A stretch of 64,000 bases of DNA, taken from Rhizobiales bacterium GAS188 (lineage in GTDB: Bacteria; Pseudomonadota; Alphaproteobacteria; Rhizobiales; Beijerinckiaceae). The stretch lies in assembly GCA_900104855.1 (NCBI GenBank), contig FNSS01000001.1, positions 1,922,001 to 1,986,000 of the forward strand, written 5' to 3'. Position numbers and translations under genes: made by a program. The notes beneath the pieces are model-generated. The model did not search any database, was not told the DNA's origin, and worked only from the letters and a program-made list of their open reading frames with translations. Shown in pieces: positions 8,775-18,004 of the stretch. How positions within the stretch are numbered: the stretch's first letter is position 1; every line of letters starts with the position of its first letter.

Positions 8775-9479
8775 TCAACCGTCCTGGCCAAGGCCTGGCG
8801 CGATCTCGGCCACGATTGCCTCGGCGGCCGCGCGCGGATCTTGCGCCTCGGTGACTGGACGGCCGACCACGATATGGTCGGCGCCCGCCGTAACGGCTTG
8901 GGCAGGCGTCATGACGCGCTTCTGGTCGCCGGCGCCGGTGCCTTTCGGCCTGATGCCGGGCGTGACGAGGGTGAGCCGCGGGCCGACCACCTCGCGCACC
9001 ATGCGCAGCTCCTGCGGGGAGAGGATGAGGCCGTCCATGCCGCGCGCCTTGGCTTGGCGGGCCCGGTGCACGACGGTCGTCTCGATGCCGCCCGAATAAC
9101 CCGCCTCGACCAGGTCCTTGTCGTTCATCGAGGTGAGCACGGTGACGCCGAGCAGCTTGAGCCCGGAATCGCCCGCCCCCGCCACAGCCGCCTTCATGGT
9201 CTGCGGATAGGCATGGACCGTGAGGAAGGTGGCGCCGAGCCGCGCCACCTGCGAGGTCGCCCGCTCGACCGTATGGGGGATGTCATGCAGCTTGAGATCG
9301 AGGAAGACCTTCTTGCCCTCCCCGACCAGCCGCTCGACCAGCGACAGGCCGCCCGCATAGACGAGCTCCATGCCGATCTTGTAGAAGGCGCCCGCCTCGC
9401 CGATACGGGCGACGAGCGCGCGCGCCTCTTCGACCGAGGCGAAGTCGAGCGCGATGATCAGGCGTTCGCGCGGGTTCAC
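8775..9479 (-). CDS. pyrF: orotidine 5'-phosphate decarboxylase
   Basis: A 234-residue TIM-barrel enzyme that converts OMP to UMP in pyrimidine synthesis. The signature [14 protein letters not shown] holds the catalytic Asp-Lys-Asp network, and [10 protein letters not shown] starts the barrel. The late loop [17 protein letters not shown] binds phosphate. The start is the GTG at 9479, which overlaps the stop of the upstream methyltransferase in a GTGA junction; the open frame continues further upstream, but this start gives the usual length. The pair is translationally coupled. Confidence 0.94.
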   Translation of the reverse strand: MNPRERLIIALDFASVEEARALVARIGEAGAFYKIGMELVYAGGLSLVERLVGEGKKVFLDLKLHDIPHTVERATSQVARLGATFLTVHAYPQTMKAAVAGAGDSGLKLLGVTVLTSMNDKDLVEAGYSGGIETTVVHRARQAKARGMDGLILSPQELRMVREVVGPRLTLVTPGIRPKGTGAGDQKRVMTPAQAVTAGADHIVVGRPVTEAQDPRAAAEAIVAEIAPGLGQDG

Positions 9480-10081
9480 GCGGCCTGCCGGCGATAGACC
9501 CAGACCCTGGCGGGCGGCACGTTGAGCCAGATGCGGCGCGAAGGTGTCGCAGCGTAATTTTCGCCGCGCGAGGGGATGGGCGCGCTGGTCGCATAGGTGA
9601 ACTGGATATAGGGCCCGTCGGCGCGCATCATCGCGAAGCATTGCTGCAGGAGATCGAGGCGCTGCTCTACGGGGCGGGTCAGGAGCGGCAGGCTCGAGAC
9701 GACGGCCGTGGCCGGTGCCAGCGCGAGGTCCTTCAGCGTCTTTGCGATGGCATAGGCATCACCCTCGATGACCCGGACGCCCGGATAACGCTCTCGCAGA
9801 AGCCCGCAGAATTCGGGGCTGTATTCGACCAGCACGAGGCGTTCGGCCGCCACTCCACGTTGCAGCAGCGCCGCCGTGACGGGGCCGGTGCCGGGGCCGA
9901 TCTCGATGACCGGGCCCGGCGCTGCCGGATCGACATAGCTCGCCATAGTGCGGGCCAGCGCTCGCCCCGAAGGCTGCACGGCCCCGATCTGCAGCGGGCG
10001 CTCCATCCAGGATCTGAGGAAGCGGGCTCCGTCCGGCAGGCGCTTGGCCCATCCGCTCCGAGGCGCGGCTTGGTTAGTCAT
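9476..10081 (-). CDS. class I SAM-dependent methyltransferase, Sinorhizobium-type phospholipid N-methyltransferase-like
   Basis: A 201-residue soluble Rossmann-fold methyltransferase. Motif I is [12 protein letters not shown], followed by [10 protein letters not shown] (motif II) and GDAYAI. The opening [23 protein letters not shown] and the middle [13 protein letters not shown] match the rhizobial PmtA group that methylates phosphatidylethanolamine towards phosphatidylcholine and that also resembles rRNA adenine dimethylases. The specific substrate is inferred from this resemblance. It overlaps pyrF by four bases. Confidence 0.72.
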   Translation of the reverse strand: MTNQAAPRSGWAKRLPDGARFLRSWMERPLQIGAVQPSGRALARTMASYVDPAAPGPVIEIGPGTGPVTAALLQRGVAAERLVLVEYSPEFCGLLRERYPGVRVIEGDAYAIAKTLKDLALAPATAVVSSLPLLTRPVEQRLDLLQQCFAMMRADGPYIQFTYATSAPIPSRGENYAATPSRRIWLNVPPARVWVYRRQAA

Positions 10082-10254
10082 GCGTCATTGTCCTCATGAG
10101 TGGCCCCAGCCAGCCTTCGGCGACACGGCGACAGGCTCGCACCTCGCTGCGGTGTCGCGAAGGGGTCTAGCTTCTTTGGCATGACCGTCAAGAGATAGTG
10201 CGGCCATATTCGGGTGGATTTAGCCGGGTTCAGCGCGAACGGCCAGGAGACCGC

Positions 10255-11352
10255 TCAATCGATGCAAATGAGCTTCAGGGCCTTGAATTCGATCTCGCTG
10301 AGGATCGGCAGTCCGGTGTTCAGCACGCGCGACAACTTCATGGCCGCGAGGCGATCGGGCGTCGCCGGGTGCGAATCGAGCAGGCTCGGCTGCGAGCCAC
10401 CAGCGGACGAGGAGGCCGAAAGCCGCACCAGAAGGTTGCCGAGCGGCACCGGGGAGCGCCCCAGCACGCGCATCGTCTCGATCGCATAAGTGTCGGCAGC
10501 GGCCTCCACCTCGCGCGAGAAGGACGCCTGCACCAGCGCCTTGCCGGCAAAGAAGATCGCGGTCGCGCCCGCGAAGTCGCCGAGCACGGTGCCCAGCACG
10601 AAGCCCATGCCGCCGCTCTCGATCAAGGTGCGCATGCCGTCGTGATGGGCGATATGGCCCATCTCATGGGCGAGCACGCCGGCGATCTCGTCGGGCGTCT
10701 CGGAAGCCTGCAGGATGCCGTCGAGAATGACGATGCGTTTGCCCGGCAGCGCGAAGGCGTTCGGCACCTTGCTCTTGATCACCACGAGCGTCAGATCGCC
10801 CGTGTCGAGCCCGTTCGCGCCTCTGAGCTTATCGGCAAGCGTCTCGAGAGCGCGCAGCGGTGCGCCGTTCTTGCCGCCGCCTTCGCAGGTGCCTTCGACG
10901 CCGAAGATGTTGAGCGCCTGGCGATAGACCGCATCCCCGATGCGCCGTTCGATCGGTCGCGGCACGAGAGGCGCGAGCTCGGCCGCGAGATAAGGCATCA
11001 GCCACAAGGTGATGGCGACGAGCGACAGGGCGGCGGCCATCGCCCAGAGCACGATATGGCGTCTTTGACGCCGATCGTTGCGATCACGCGACAGCAAGGC
11101 CGTGCAGCGATCCTCGATCTCGGCGATCGAGCCCTTATCGGTGATCTCGATCCGCGCGAGCTCCGGGGCGCCGATGCTGGTGAGGCGCATCACCTCGTCA
11201 TCGGCGTCTTCCTGCCGGATATCCGCATAAGGCCATTGCGCGATCTGCACCCCGTCCTCTTCCAGGACGAGGGCTTGCTCGGTGAAATCGAGCGTCACAT
11301 CGTGGCGCTGCGTGGTCTTGCCGTCGAAATAACTCGCCTTGGGTGCTCTCAT
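10255..11352 (-). CDS. M48 family metallopeptidase, membrane-anchored
   Basis: A 365-residue zinc protease of the Ste24/HtpX/BepA superfamily. The zinc-binding HEMGHIAHHDG motif lies near residues 226-236, with the third ligand helix in EVEAAADTYAIETM. One transmembrane helix (HIVLWAMAAALSLVAITLWL) lies ahead of the protease domain, so the domain probably faces the periplasm. ATG at 11352 is chosen; a TTG at 11367 overlapping the upstream stop (TTGA) would add five residues. Its coupling with the YjgN-like gene is a common pairing. Confidence 0.88.
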   Translation of the reverse strand: MRAPKASYFDGKTTQRHDVTLDFTEQALVLEEDGVQIAQWPYADIRQEDADDEVMRLTSIGAPELARIEITDKGSIAEIEDRCTALLSRDRNDRRQRRHIVLWAMAAALSLVAITLWLMPYLAAELAPLVPRPIERRIGDAVYRQALNIFGVEGTCEGGGKNGAPLRALETLADKLRGANGLDTGDLTLVVIKSKVPNAFALPGKRIVILDGILQASETPDEIAGVLAHEMGHIAHHDGMRTLIESGGMGFVLGTVLGDFAGATAIFFAGKALVQASFSREVEAAADTYAIETMRVLGRSPVPLGNLLVRLSASSSAGGSQPSLLDSHPATPDRLAAMKLSRVLNTGLPILSEIEFKALKLICID

Positions 11353-11363
11353 CAGGGTCAGGC

Positions 11364-12686
11364 TCAAAATCCGAAATCGAGCGCATCGGCGAGCGCTTCG
11401 CCGACCACGCCGGAGGGCGTGCCCTTGACGCTGACATGGTCGAAGACCTGGGCTTCATGCAGCGTCAGGCTGGCCATGACCTTGCGCCACACGCCAAACA
11501 ACATGAAGCGGCGGTAGATCGCGCCCATCACGATGAACAAAGCGAGGTAGTCGACAAGCGTCAGCGCGAAGACGACGTAGAGCATCGTTGGCAAGTGCAG
11601 AAGACCTACCAAGTCGACAGGGGTCGGCCCTCGCAACATCCGATCATCGAACCCGATCAAGGCGAAGGCAGCGGCGAGCGCGCCTCCAATCACGGTCAGG
11701 GCAGCGATCATCGCGAGCCCGTATTTCGCATATTCCTTGAACAGGAACCAGGCGCCGAGCGTCGAGGTGACATGGGCCGGCCCGAAGCGCAGCCCCTCCA
11801 CCCACCAGCGCCATTCGATGCCCTTCATCACGCAGACCAATACGAGCGCGACCGGCGACCACAGGAGCGCCAGCCCGCCGATCAAGCTGAGCTGCCCGAT
11901 GGAATTGTCGTCATGCGCGCCGCCGGGTCCGGGCTCGACCTGCATGGCCATCCACATGAGCAGCGCCAGACCGGCCGGCACGGTCAGGATCCACAACAGG
12001 ATACCGCGCTTGAAGAAGCTCCATCCGCTCGCCGCGAAGCCGCCCTGCAGGTCGCCATAGAAGGTGTTGCGCATCTTGTAGCGCTCGAGCGAAGCCGCCA
12101 TCCACGGATAGGTGAGGCCAAGGCTGACCAAGGTGAGCAGGGCCCAGCCGATATAGAGCGCCAGGTAGACGAGCCCGGAGCCGGTCATCCAGAAGCGTGC
12201 CCCGCGAAAGACCGTGCGGGTCAGCCGGTAGCGGCGAGCCCTGTAGGAGGCATAGACGCCGAACAGCACCAGCACCAGGAAAAAGGGGGTGCTGGCATAG
12301 GTCTTGTAGCGTTCCGCCTCGATGCCGAGGAGGAAATAGCCGAGATAGAGAGGCGCGAGAATCGCAAGCGCGAACAGGAAACCGAGCAGCAGCTCGCGCC
12401 CGGTGCCGCGATATTCGAGGCCGTCGGCGCCGACCCGGCTATGGCGCCACAGGAAGCGCCTCACATCGGTCAGGAACCAGAAGCGGTAGAGCCCGAGCGT
12501 GATCACCGTGAGGAGGCCGGCCCTCAGGCAAAGCTTGAGAAACTCCCTGCCCTTTCCGGTGAAGGACGCGGCAAGCGCCGCCGCTTCTTGCCCACCGCCG
12601 CTACCCGGCAGCGCGCTCGCCTCCCCGGCCTGGCTGCCCGGTTCAAGCCGCGACCATGGCCTGCCTGCCGCCTCATAGGCACTCAT
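11364..12686 (-). CDS. YjgN family (DUF898) polytopic membrane protein
   Basis: A 440-residue membrane protein with about eight or more transmembrane helices. The motif GLYRFWFLTDVRRFLWRHS and its later counterparts (LTYPWMAASLERYKMRNTFYGD) are the repeated YjgN/DUF898 signature. Function is unknown; these proteins often neighbour an M48 peptidase, as here. ATG at 12686 follows a GAGGGG. About 60 Ala/Gly-rich residues precede the membrane core. Confidence 0.88.
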   Translation of the reverse strand: MSAYEAAGRPWSRLEPGSQAGEASALPGSGGGQEAAALAASFTGKGREFLKLCLRAGLLTVITLGLYRFWFLTDVRRFLWRHSRVGADGLEYRGTGRELLLGFLFALAILAPLYLGYFLLGIEAERYKTYASTPFFLVLVLFGVYASYRARRYRLTRTVFRGARFWMTGSGLVYLALYIGWALLTLVSLGLTYPWMAASLERYKMRNTFYGDLQGGFAASGWSFFKRGILLWILTVPAGLALLMWMAMQVEPGPGGAHDDNSIGQLSLIGGLALLWSPVALVLVCVMKGIEWRWWVEGLRFGPAHVTSTLGAWFLFKEYAKYGLAMIAALTVIGGALAAAFALIGFDDRMLRGPTPVDLVGLLHLPTMLYVVFALTLVDYLALFIVMGAIYRRFMLFGVWRKVMASLTLHEAQVFDHVSVKGTPSGVVGEALADALDFGF

Positions 12687-12798
12687 CGAAGCCCCTCTCC
12701 ACCTCGCCCCGGCCGATCATCTCACAGCCCGATAAGGACGCAAAGCGGCGGCGGATCTCAAACAGCGTCTTGGGGGCGCCGTTTCAGGGTCGCGGGCT

Positions 12799-13446
12799 CT
12801 ACGGCGGGCGCCGCGCAATGGCGCCGATGAACAGGTCGATCAGGGCCTCGGCCATGGCCGGCACTTCGGCCGCATCGACCTTCCAACGCGGCAGATGCCC
12901 ATCGATGACCATGCGGGCGAAGCCATAGACCAGGGCCCGGCCGGCGATCTGCAGGAGCCTCACATCAGCGGAGCCGAGCAGACCGAGCTCGGCGGCCTCG
13001 GCAAGGGCGCTCTCCACCATGGAGATGATCTCGGCATTGTCGTCCCTGAGCGCCTCGGAACGCTCGAAATCGAAGAGGCTGCGGGTCGAGATGATGTGGA
13101 AATGCGCCGGATTGCGCAGCGACCAGCGGATATAGGCGATGCCGATGGCGCGGAAACGCGCCAGCGGATCGCCGGCAGGCGCATCGCGAAGCGCCGCGTC
13201 GATCTCGACACGAAAGCGCCGCAACGATTCGGCGGCGACCGCCGTCATCAGCGCCTCCCGGTCCGGGAAATGCCGGAAGGGCGCCGCCGAGGACACACCG
13301 GCGCGCCGCGCCGCCTCGCGCACCGTCACGCCCTCGACGCCGGCCTCCTCGGCGAGACCGAGCGCGGCCTCGACCAGAGCCTCCTTGAGCTTGCCGTGGT
13401 GGTAGGGCCGCGGGGCTGTGGCTGCCGCGCGCTTTGTCATGTCCAT
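12799..13446 (-). CDS. TetR/AcrR family transcriptional regulator
   Basis: A 215-residue repressor. The N-terminal helix-turn-helix is typical (VEAALGLAEEAGVEGVTVREAARRAGVSSAAPFRHFPDREAL), followed by an alpha-helical ligand domain of the TetR_C type. It is divergent from the ferric-reductase-like membrane gene. The 170-base gap between them holds two identical-type inverted repeats, so it very probably represses itself and that neighbour. Confidence 0.92.
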   Translation of the reverse strand: MDMTKRAAATAPRPYHHGKLKEALVEAALGLAEEAGVEGVTVREAARRAGVSSAAPFRHFPDREALMTAVAAESLRRFRVEIDAALRDAPAGDPLARFRAIGIAYIRWSLRNPAHFHIISTRSLFDFERSEALRDDNAEIISMVESALAEAAELGLLGSADVRLLQIAGRALVYGFARMVIDGHLPRWKVDAAEVPAMAEALIDLFIGAIARRPP

Positions 13447-13530
13447 CCGCCTAAGACCCGGAAAGTAGCATTTTGGAAGCCCGTCGAGGCACCGGCGCGC
13501 CCGCGATCTGGAGGCGTCACGGCATTATGA

Positions 13531-13549
13531 ATGTAAGCGAGAGTTACAT
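13531..13549. promoter_or_regulatory. operator 1, ATGTAA-N7-TTACAT
   Basis: A perfect 6-bp inverted repeat with a 7-bp spacer (GCGAGAG) in the divergent gap between the TetR gene and the membrane gene. It matches operator 2 in sequence and architecture. Confidence 0.75.
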
Positions 13550-13552
13550 CCG

Positions 13553-13581
13553 TTGACCAGCCTCCGGTGCAAATGTAATCA
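13553..13581 (+). promoter_or_regulatory. candidate sigma-70-like promoter of the membrane gene
   Basis: TTGACC at 13553-13558 and TAATCA at 13576-13581 are separated by 17 bp. The -10 region is covered by operator 2, which would explain repression. The -10 match is weak, so the call rests mostly on spacing and on its position between the operators. Confidence 0.4.
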
Positions 13582-13591
13582 CCGCTTACAT
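13573..13591. promoter_or_regulatory. operator 2, ATGTAA-N7-TTACAT
   Basis: A second perfect copy of the inverted repeat with spacer TCACCGC. It starts exactly 42 bp after operator 1, about four helical turns, so two TetR dimers would sit on the same DNA face. Read on the opposite strand it shares the longer string GAATGTAAGCG with operator 1, so the two sites are in opposite orientation. Confidence 0.75.
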
Positions 13592-13616
13592 TCATCATCC
13601 ACAGCGGAGATCGTGC

Positions 13617-14252
13617 ATGCAGGCGCAATCATCTGAACCCTTCGCATCTGAATCTCTCGGAGGCTGGCGGCTCGTCGGCGCGATCTCGGCGGCAATCGCT
13701 CTCGGCACGTTGCTCTTCGCGGCGCTCGACCATTTCGACACTGCGGGCCTGCGGATGTCGATCCGCTTCACGGCGCGGACCTCGGTCATCCTCTTCCTCT
13801 TGGCCTTCAGCGCCTCATCGCTCAGGCGCCTATGGCCGGGCGGCGCGACGCAATGGCTCTTGCGCAACCGCCGCTATCTCGGCCTGTCCTTCGCAGCCTC
13901 GCACGCCATACATGCGCTCGTCATCATCGCCTTCGCCGTCACGGCGCCCGCCGCGTTTCATGAGGCGACTTCGCCGGCCACCTTCATCTTCGGCGGTATC
14001 GGCTATGTGTTCATCGCGGCCTTGACCGCGACCTCGTTCGACCGCACCACCGCCGCCATCGGCCCACGCGCCTGGAAGATCCTGCACCGGACCGCGGTCT
14101 TCTATCTCTGGGCGCAGTTCACCGTCAGCTTCATCAAGCATATCGACGGAATGCCGATCTATTGGGTGTTCTTGGGCCTGCTCACCCTCGCCATGGCGCT
14201 GCGCATCGCCGCGACGTTGCGCCCGCGCAGCCAATTGGCGCGGGCGCGATAG
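13617..14252 (+). CDS. ferric reductase-like transmembrane protein
   Basis: A 211-residue membrane protein with about six helices. Histidines in helix pairs (SFAASHAIHALVI and WKILHRTAVFYLW) are placed as haem ligands in the ferric-reductase/MsrQ-like superfamily. No flavin or NAD domain follows, so a separate reductase would be needed. It is divergent from, and probably repressed by, the TetR protein. Confidence 0.72.
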   Translation: MQAQSSEPFASESLGGWRLVGAISAAIALGTLLFAALDHFDTAGLRMSIRFTARTSVILFLLAFSASSLRRLWPGGATQWLLRNRRYLGLSFAASHAIHALVIIAFAVTAPAAFHEATSPATFIFGGIGYVFIAALTATSFDRTTAAIGPRAWKILHRTAVFYLWAQFTVSFIKHIDGMPIYWVFLGLLTLAMALRIAATLRPRSQLARAR

Positions 14253-14284
14253 GTCTCACGGTAGCGAACGGAAGGGAGAAGCCG

Positions 14285-15394
<1,110 letters not shown>

Positions 15395-15575
15395 TTAGGG
15401 GAGGCTTCGTGCCACGTCAAAGCGCAGGCGCCGAAAAGCTCCGCGCAATCGGCATGGGAGATGTGCATCTCCTTGTGCCGGCACAGGATTTGACCCCATC
15501 ATGGCCCGAGGCTTCTGACTGAACAAAGCTCCTCCCGAACAGCGACACCCTCCCCGAAGCGAGATCCTGCCCGCC

Positions 15576-16142
15576 ATGTCTCTTTCCGAACATAGCCCCC
15601 CCCTGCCGACCGCGAATGACGTGATCGGCTTCTGGCGCGAGGCCGGGCCCGACAAATGGTTCACCAAGGACGAGGCTTTCGACGCGGCGATCCGGTCACG
15701 CTTCATTGGGCTTGTCGCGGCCGCGTCCCGGGGCGAGCTCGCAGCCTGGGAGGAGGAGCCGGACGGGGCGCTGGCGCTCGTCATCGTTCTCGACCAGTTC
15801 CCGCGCAATCTGTTCAGGGGCTCGCCGCGGACCTACGCGACCGATGCGCAAGCCCGCGCCGTCACGCAACGCGCCCTGGCGCGCGGCTTCGACAAACGAT
15901 GCGACAGCGAACTCGCCTTGTTCCTCCATATGCCGCTGATACATTCGGAGACCTTGCCCGACCAGGACATCGGCCTCGCTTTCTTCGAAACCCTGGGGCT
16001 CCCCGATAATCTGCGCGCCGCGCGCCGGCATCGCGACATCATCGCCCGTTTCGGCCGCTTTCCGCATCGCAACGTGGTGTTGGGAAGGGAGTCCACGGCA
16101 GAAGAGCAGGCTTACCTCGACGAAGGCGGCTTCAAGGGATGA
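15576..16142 (+). CDS. DUF924 family protein
   Basis: A 188-residue all-helical protein. The start DVIGFWREAGPDKWFTKDEAFD, the middle LALVIVLDQFPRNLFRGSPRTYATD and the end FGRFPHRNVVLGR are signature segments of DUF924, a TPR-like family of unknown function. It is a stand-alone gene between ilvC (divergent) and the regulator gene. Confidence 0.9.
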   Translation: MSLSEHSPPLPTANDVIGFWREAGPDKWFTKDEAFDAAIRSRFIGLVAAASRGELAAWEEEPDGALALVIVLDQFPRNLFRGSPRTYATDAQARAVTQRALARGFDKRCDSELALFLHMPLIHSETLPDQDIGLAFFETLGLPDNLRAARRHRDIIARFGRFPHRNVVLGRESTAEEQAYLDEGGFKG

Positions 16143-16262
16143 AGGCTCAGTTGGTATGAAGCCTTGTATGAAGCCCTGGGATGTCGCCTCGCCTTGCGCC
16201 CGCCAGGCCGGGCTGGCATGGTGGTTGTGACGAACACTTCGTTCGCTAAACCGGATGAACGC

Positions 16263-16880
16263 ATGGCCGTTGCGATCAAGGACCGCGCCAAGGAATGGGA
16301 AGCCGGCGCCCAGGCTCTCTCGGGCCAGCTCGGCAAGACCATTCAGCGGCTCCGCAAGGCGTATAACCTGTCATTGTCCGAGCTCGCCGAGCAATCCGGC
16401 GTGGCGAAGTCGATCATCAGCCAGATCGAGCGCAACGAGACGAACCCGACGCTCGCCACCATCTGGCGGTTGAGCCAGGCGCTCGACGTCTCGATCGAGC
16501 GCTTTCTCGCGACCTCGGACGAAGAACCCTTCATCGAGGAGACGCGCGCCGCCGCGACCCCGATCCTCGTCTCCGAGGACGGCAAGGTGAAGCTCGCGAT
16601 CGTCGGCTGGATCAAGACGGTCGAATGGCTGCAATGGTACGATGTCGTCGCCGAGGCGGGCGGCGCGCTCGAGGCCGAAGGGCATCAGCGCGGCTCGGTC
16701 GAATGCCTCACCGTGCAGGCCGGCGAATTCGAGGTCGAGGCCGGCGACGAGACGCGCCGAGCCGGCCCCGGCGACACGCTGCGCTATCGTTGCGACCGTA
16801 CCCATATCGTGCGCTGCCTGTCGGGCAAGCCCGGCCGCGCCACCATGGTGTGCATCCTCAAAGCGGCCGTGATGGAGTAG
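16263..16880 (+). CDS. XRE family regulator with C-terminal cupin
   Basis: A regulator of the XRE-cupin (PuuR-like) class. The helix-turn-helix spans IQRLRKAYNLSLSELAEQSGVAKSIISQIERNETNPTLATIW (about residues 22-65 from this start), followed by a beta-rich cupin domain (EGHQRGSVECLTVQAGEFEVEAGDE) that probably senses a metabolite. ATG at 16263 is chosen because it lies about 20 residues before the DNA-binding domain; the frame is open back to 16164. It lies just upstream of the kinase-like and dehydrogenase genes, which it may control. Confidence 0.85.
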   Translation: MAVAIKDRAKEWEAGAQALSGQLGKTIQRLRKAYNLSLSELAEQSGVAKSIISQIERNETNPTLATIWRLSQALDVSIERFLATSDEEPFIEETRAAATPILVSEDGKVKLAIVGWIKTVEWLQWYDVVAEAGGALEAEGHQRGSVECLTVQAGEFEVEAGDETRRAGPGDTLRYRCDRTHIVRCLSGKPGRATMVCILKAAVME

Positions 16881-16889
16881 GCGCCCAAC

Positions 16890-17028
16890 CTTCTCCCGCC
16901 ACTTGAGGCGGGAGAAGGTGCCGAGGCGAAGCCGAGGCGGATGAGGGGCCGTCGAGCGCTTCACCATCGTCCCTCATCCGCCCTCACTACGTTCGGGCAC
17001 CTTCTCCCGCGAAAAGGGCGGGAGAAGG
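16890..17028. repeat. dispersed repeat A, copy 1
   Basis: A 139-bp element whose two ends are hairpins of the CCTTCTCCCGC...GCGGGAGAAGG type around a conserved spacer that reads GCCGAGGCGAAGCCGAGG at one side and CACTACGTTCGGGC at the other. The other copy is at 27217-27354. It follows the regulator stop directly and may act as a transcriptional terminator or mRNA stabiliser. Confidence 0.8.
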
Positions 17029-17038
17029 GAGAGCGCGC

Positions 17039-18001
17039 TTGAGCGCCGTCGCGAAGACGGCTAGGCCTCTCCGACATCATCGGGATCCCGGATCGGTGGC
17101 TGGCACGGACCCCAAAAGCGTCGCGGACCCAAAGAGCTTCGCGGAAGGTCTCTCCTGCTGGAGCGGCCCCGTCACTGCCGAGGCGCTCGGCGGCGGCCTC
17201 ACCAATGCCAATTTCGTGGTGCGCGACGCCGGACGGCGTTTCGTGGTGCGCATCGGCAGCGACATCCCGGAACATCAGGTGATGCGCTTCAATGAGCGGG
17301 CGGCCTCCCTCGCCGCTCATGCGGCGGGCCTGTCGCCCGAGGTCGTGCATCACCAGGAGGGCGCCCTCGTCGTCGCCTTCATCGATGGGCGGACCTTGAC
17401 CCCCGAGGCGCTGCGCGAGGAGGCCATGCTGCCGCGCCTCGTCGAGCTCATCCGTGCCTGCCACACACGCATGGCGGCGCATCTGCGCGGCCCGCTGCTG
17501 ATGTTCTGGCCTTTCCATATCCTGCGCGACTATGCGGCGACCCTGCGCCAGGGGCAGAGCCGCTGGCAGGCGCAGCTGCCGCGCCTTCTCGATATCGCGG
17601 CTTCGCTCGAGCGCCTGGTCTCGCCCGTCGACATCGCCTTCTGCCATAACGACCTTCTCGCCGCCAACCTGATCGATGACGGACAAAGGCTCTGGCTGAT
17701 CGATTGGGATTATGCAGGCTTCAATACGCCGCTCTTCGACCTCGCCAATCTCGCCTCCAATAACGGCTTCGAGGCGGAAACGGAGCATGAGCTGCTGCGT
17801 CTCTATTTCGGGCGCCCGCCCGACGCGGCGCTGCTGCGCCGCCATCGGGCCATGCGCGCCGTCTCGCTGCTGCGCGAAGCCATGTGGGGCATGGTTTCGG
17901 AGCTGCATTCGCAACTCGATATCGACTATGTCGCCTATGCGGGCGAGCATCTCGGCAAGTTCGAGACCGAATTGGCGCTCCTCGATCTTCCAAAAGGGTG
18001 A
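17039..18001 (+). CDS. choline/ethanolamine kinase-like phosphotransferase (APH superfamily)
   Basis: A 320-residue small-molecule kinase. The catalytic loop CHNDLLAANLI (Brenner H-x-D-x4-N type) and the metal-binding IDWDYAGFN are intact, and the nucleotide lobe starts EALGGGLTNANFVV. The substrate is probably choline, ethanolamine or a related alcohol. TTG at 17039 is preceded by GGGAGAG supplied by the end of repeat A; a GTG at 17096 is an alternative. Its stop lies three bases before the dehydrogenase start, so the two are coupled. Confidence 0.82.
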   Translation: MSAVAKTARPLRHHRDPGSVAGTDPKSVADPKSFAEGLSCWSGPVTAEALGGGLTNANFVVRDAGRRFVVRIGSDIPEHQVMRFNERAASLAAHAAGLSPEVVHHQEGALVVAFIDGRTLTPEALREEAMLPRLVELIRACHTRMAAHLRGPLLMFWPFHILRDYAATLRQGQSRWQAQLPRLLDIAASLERLVSPVDIAFCHNDLLAANLIDDGQRLWLIDWDYAGFNTPLFDLANLASNNGFEAETEHELLRLYFGRPPDAALLRRHRAMRAVSLLREAMWGMVSELHSQLDIDYVAYAGEHLGKFETELALLDLPKG

Positions 18002-18004
18002 CGA

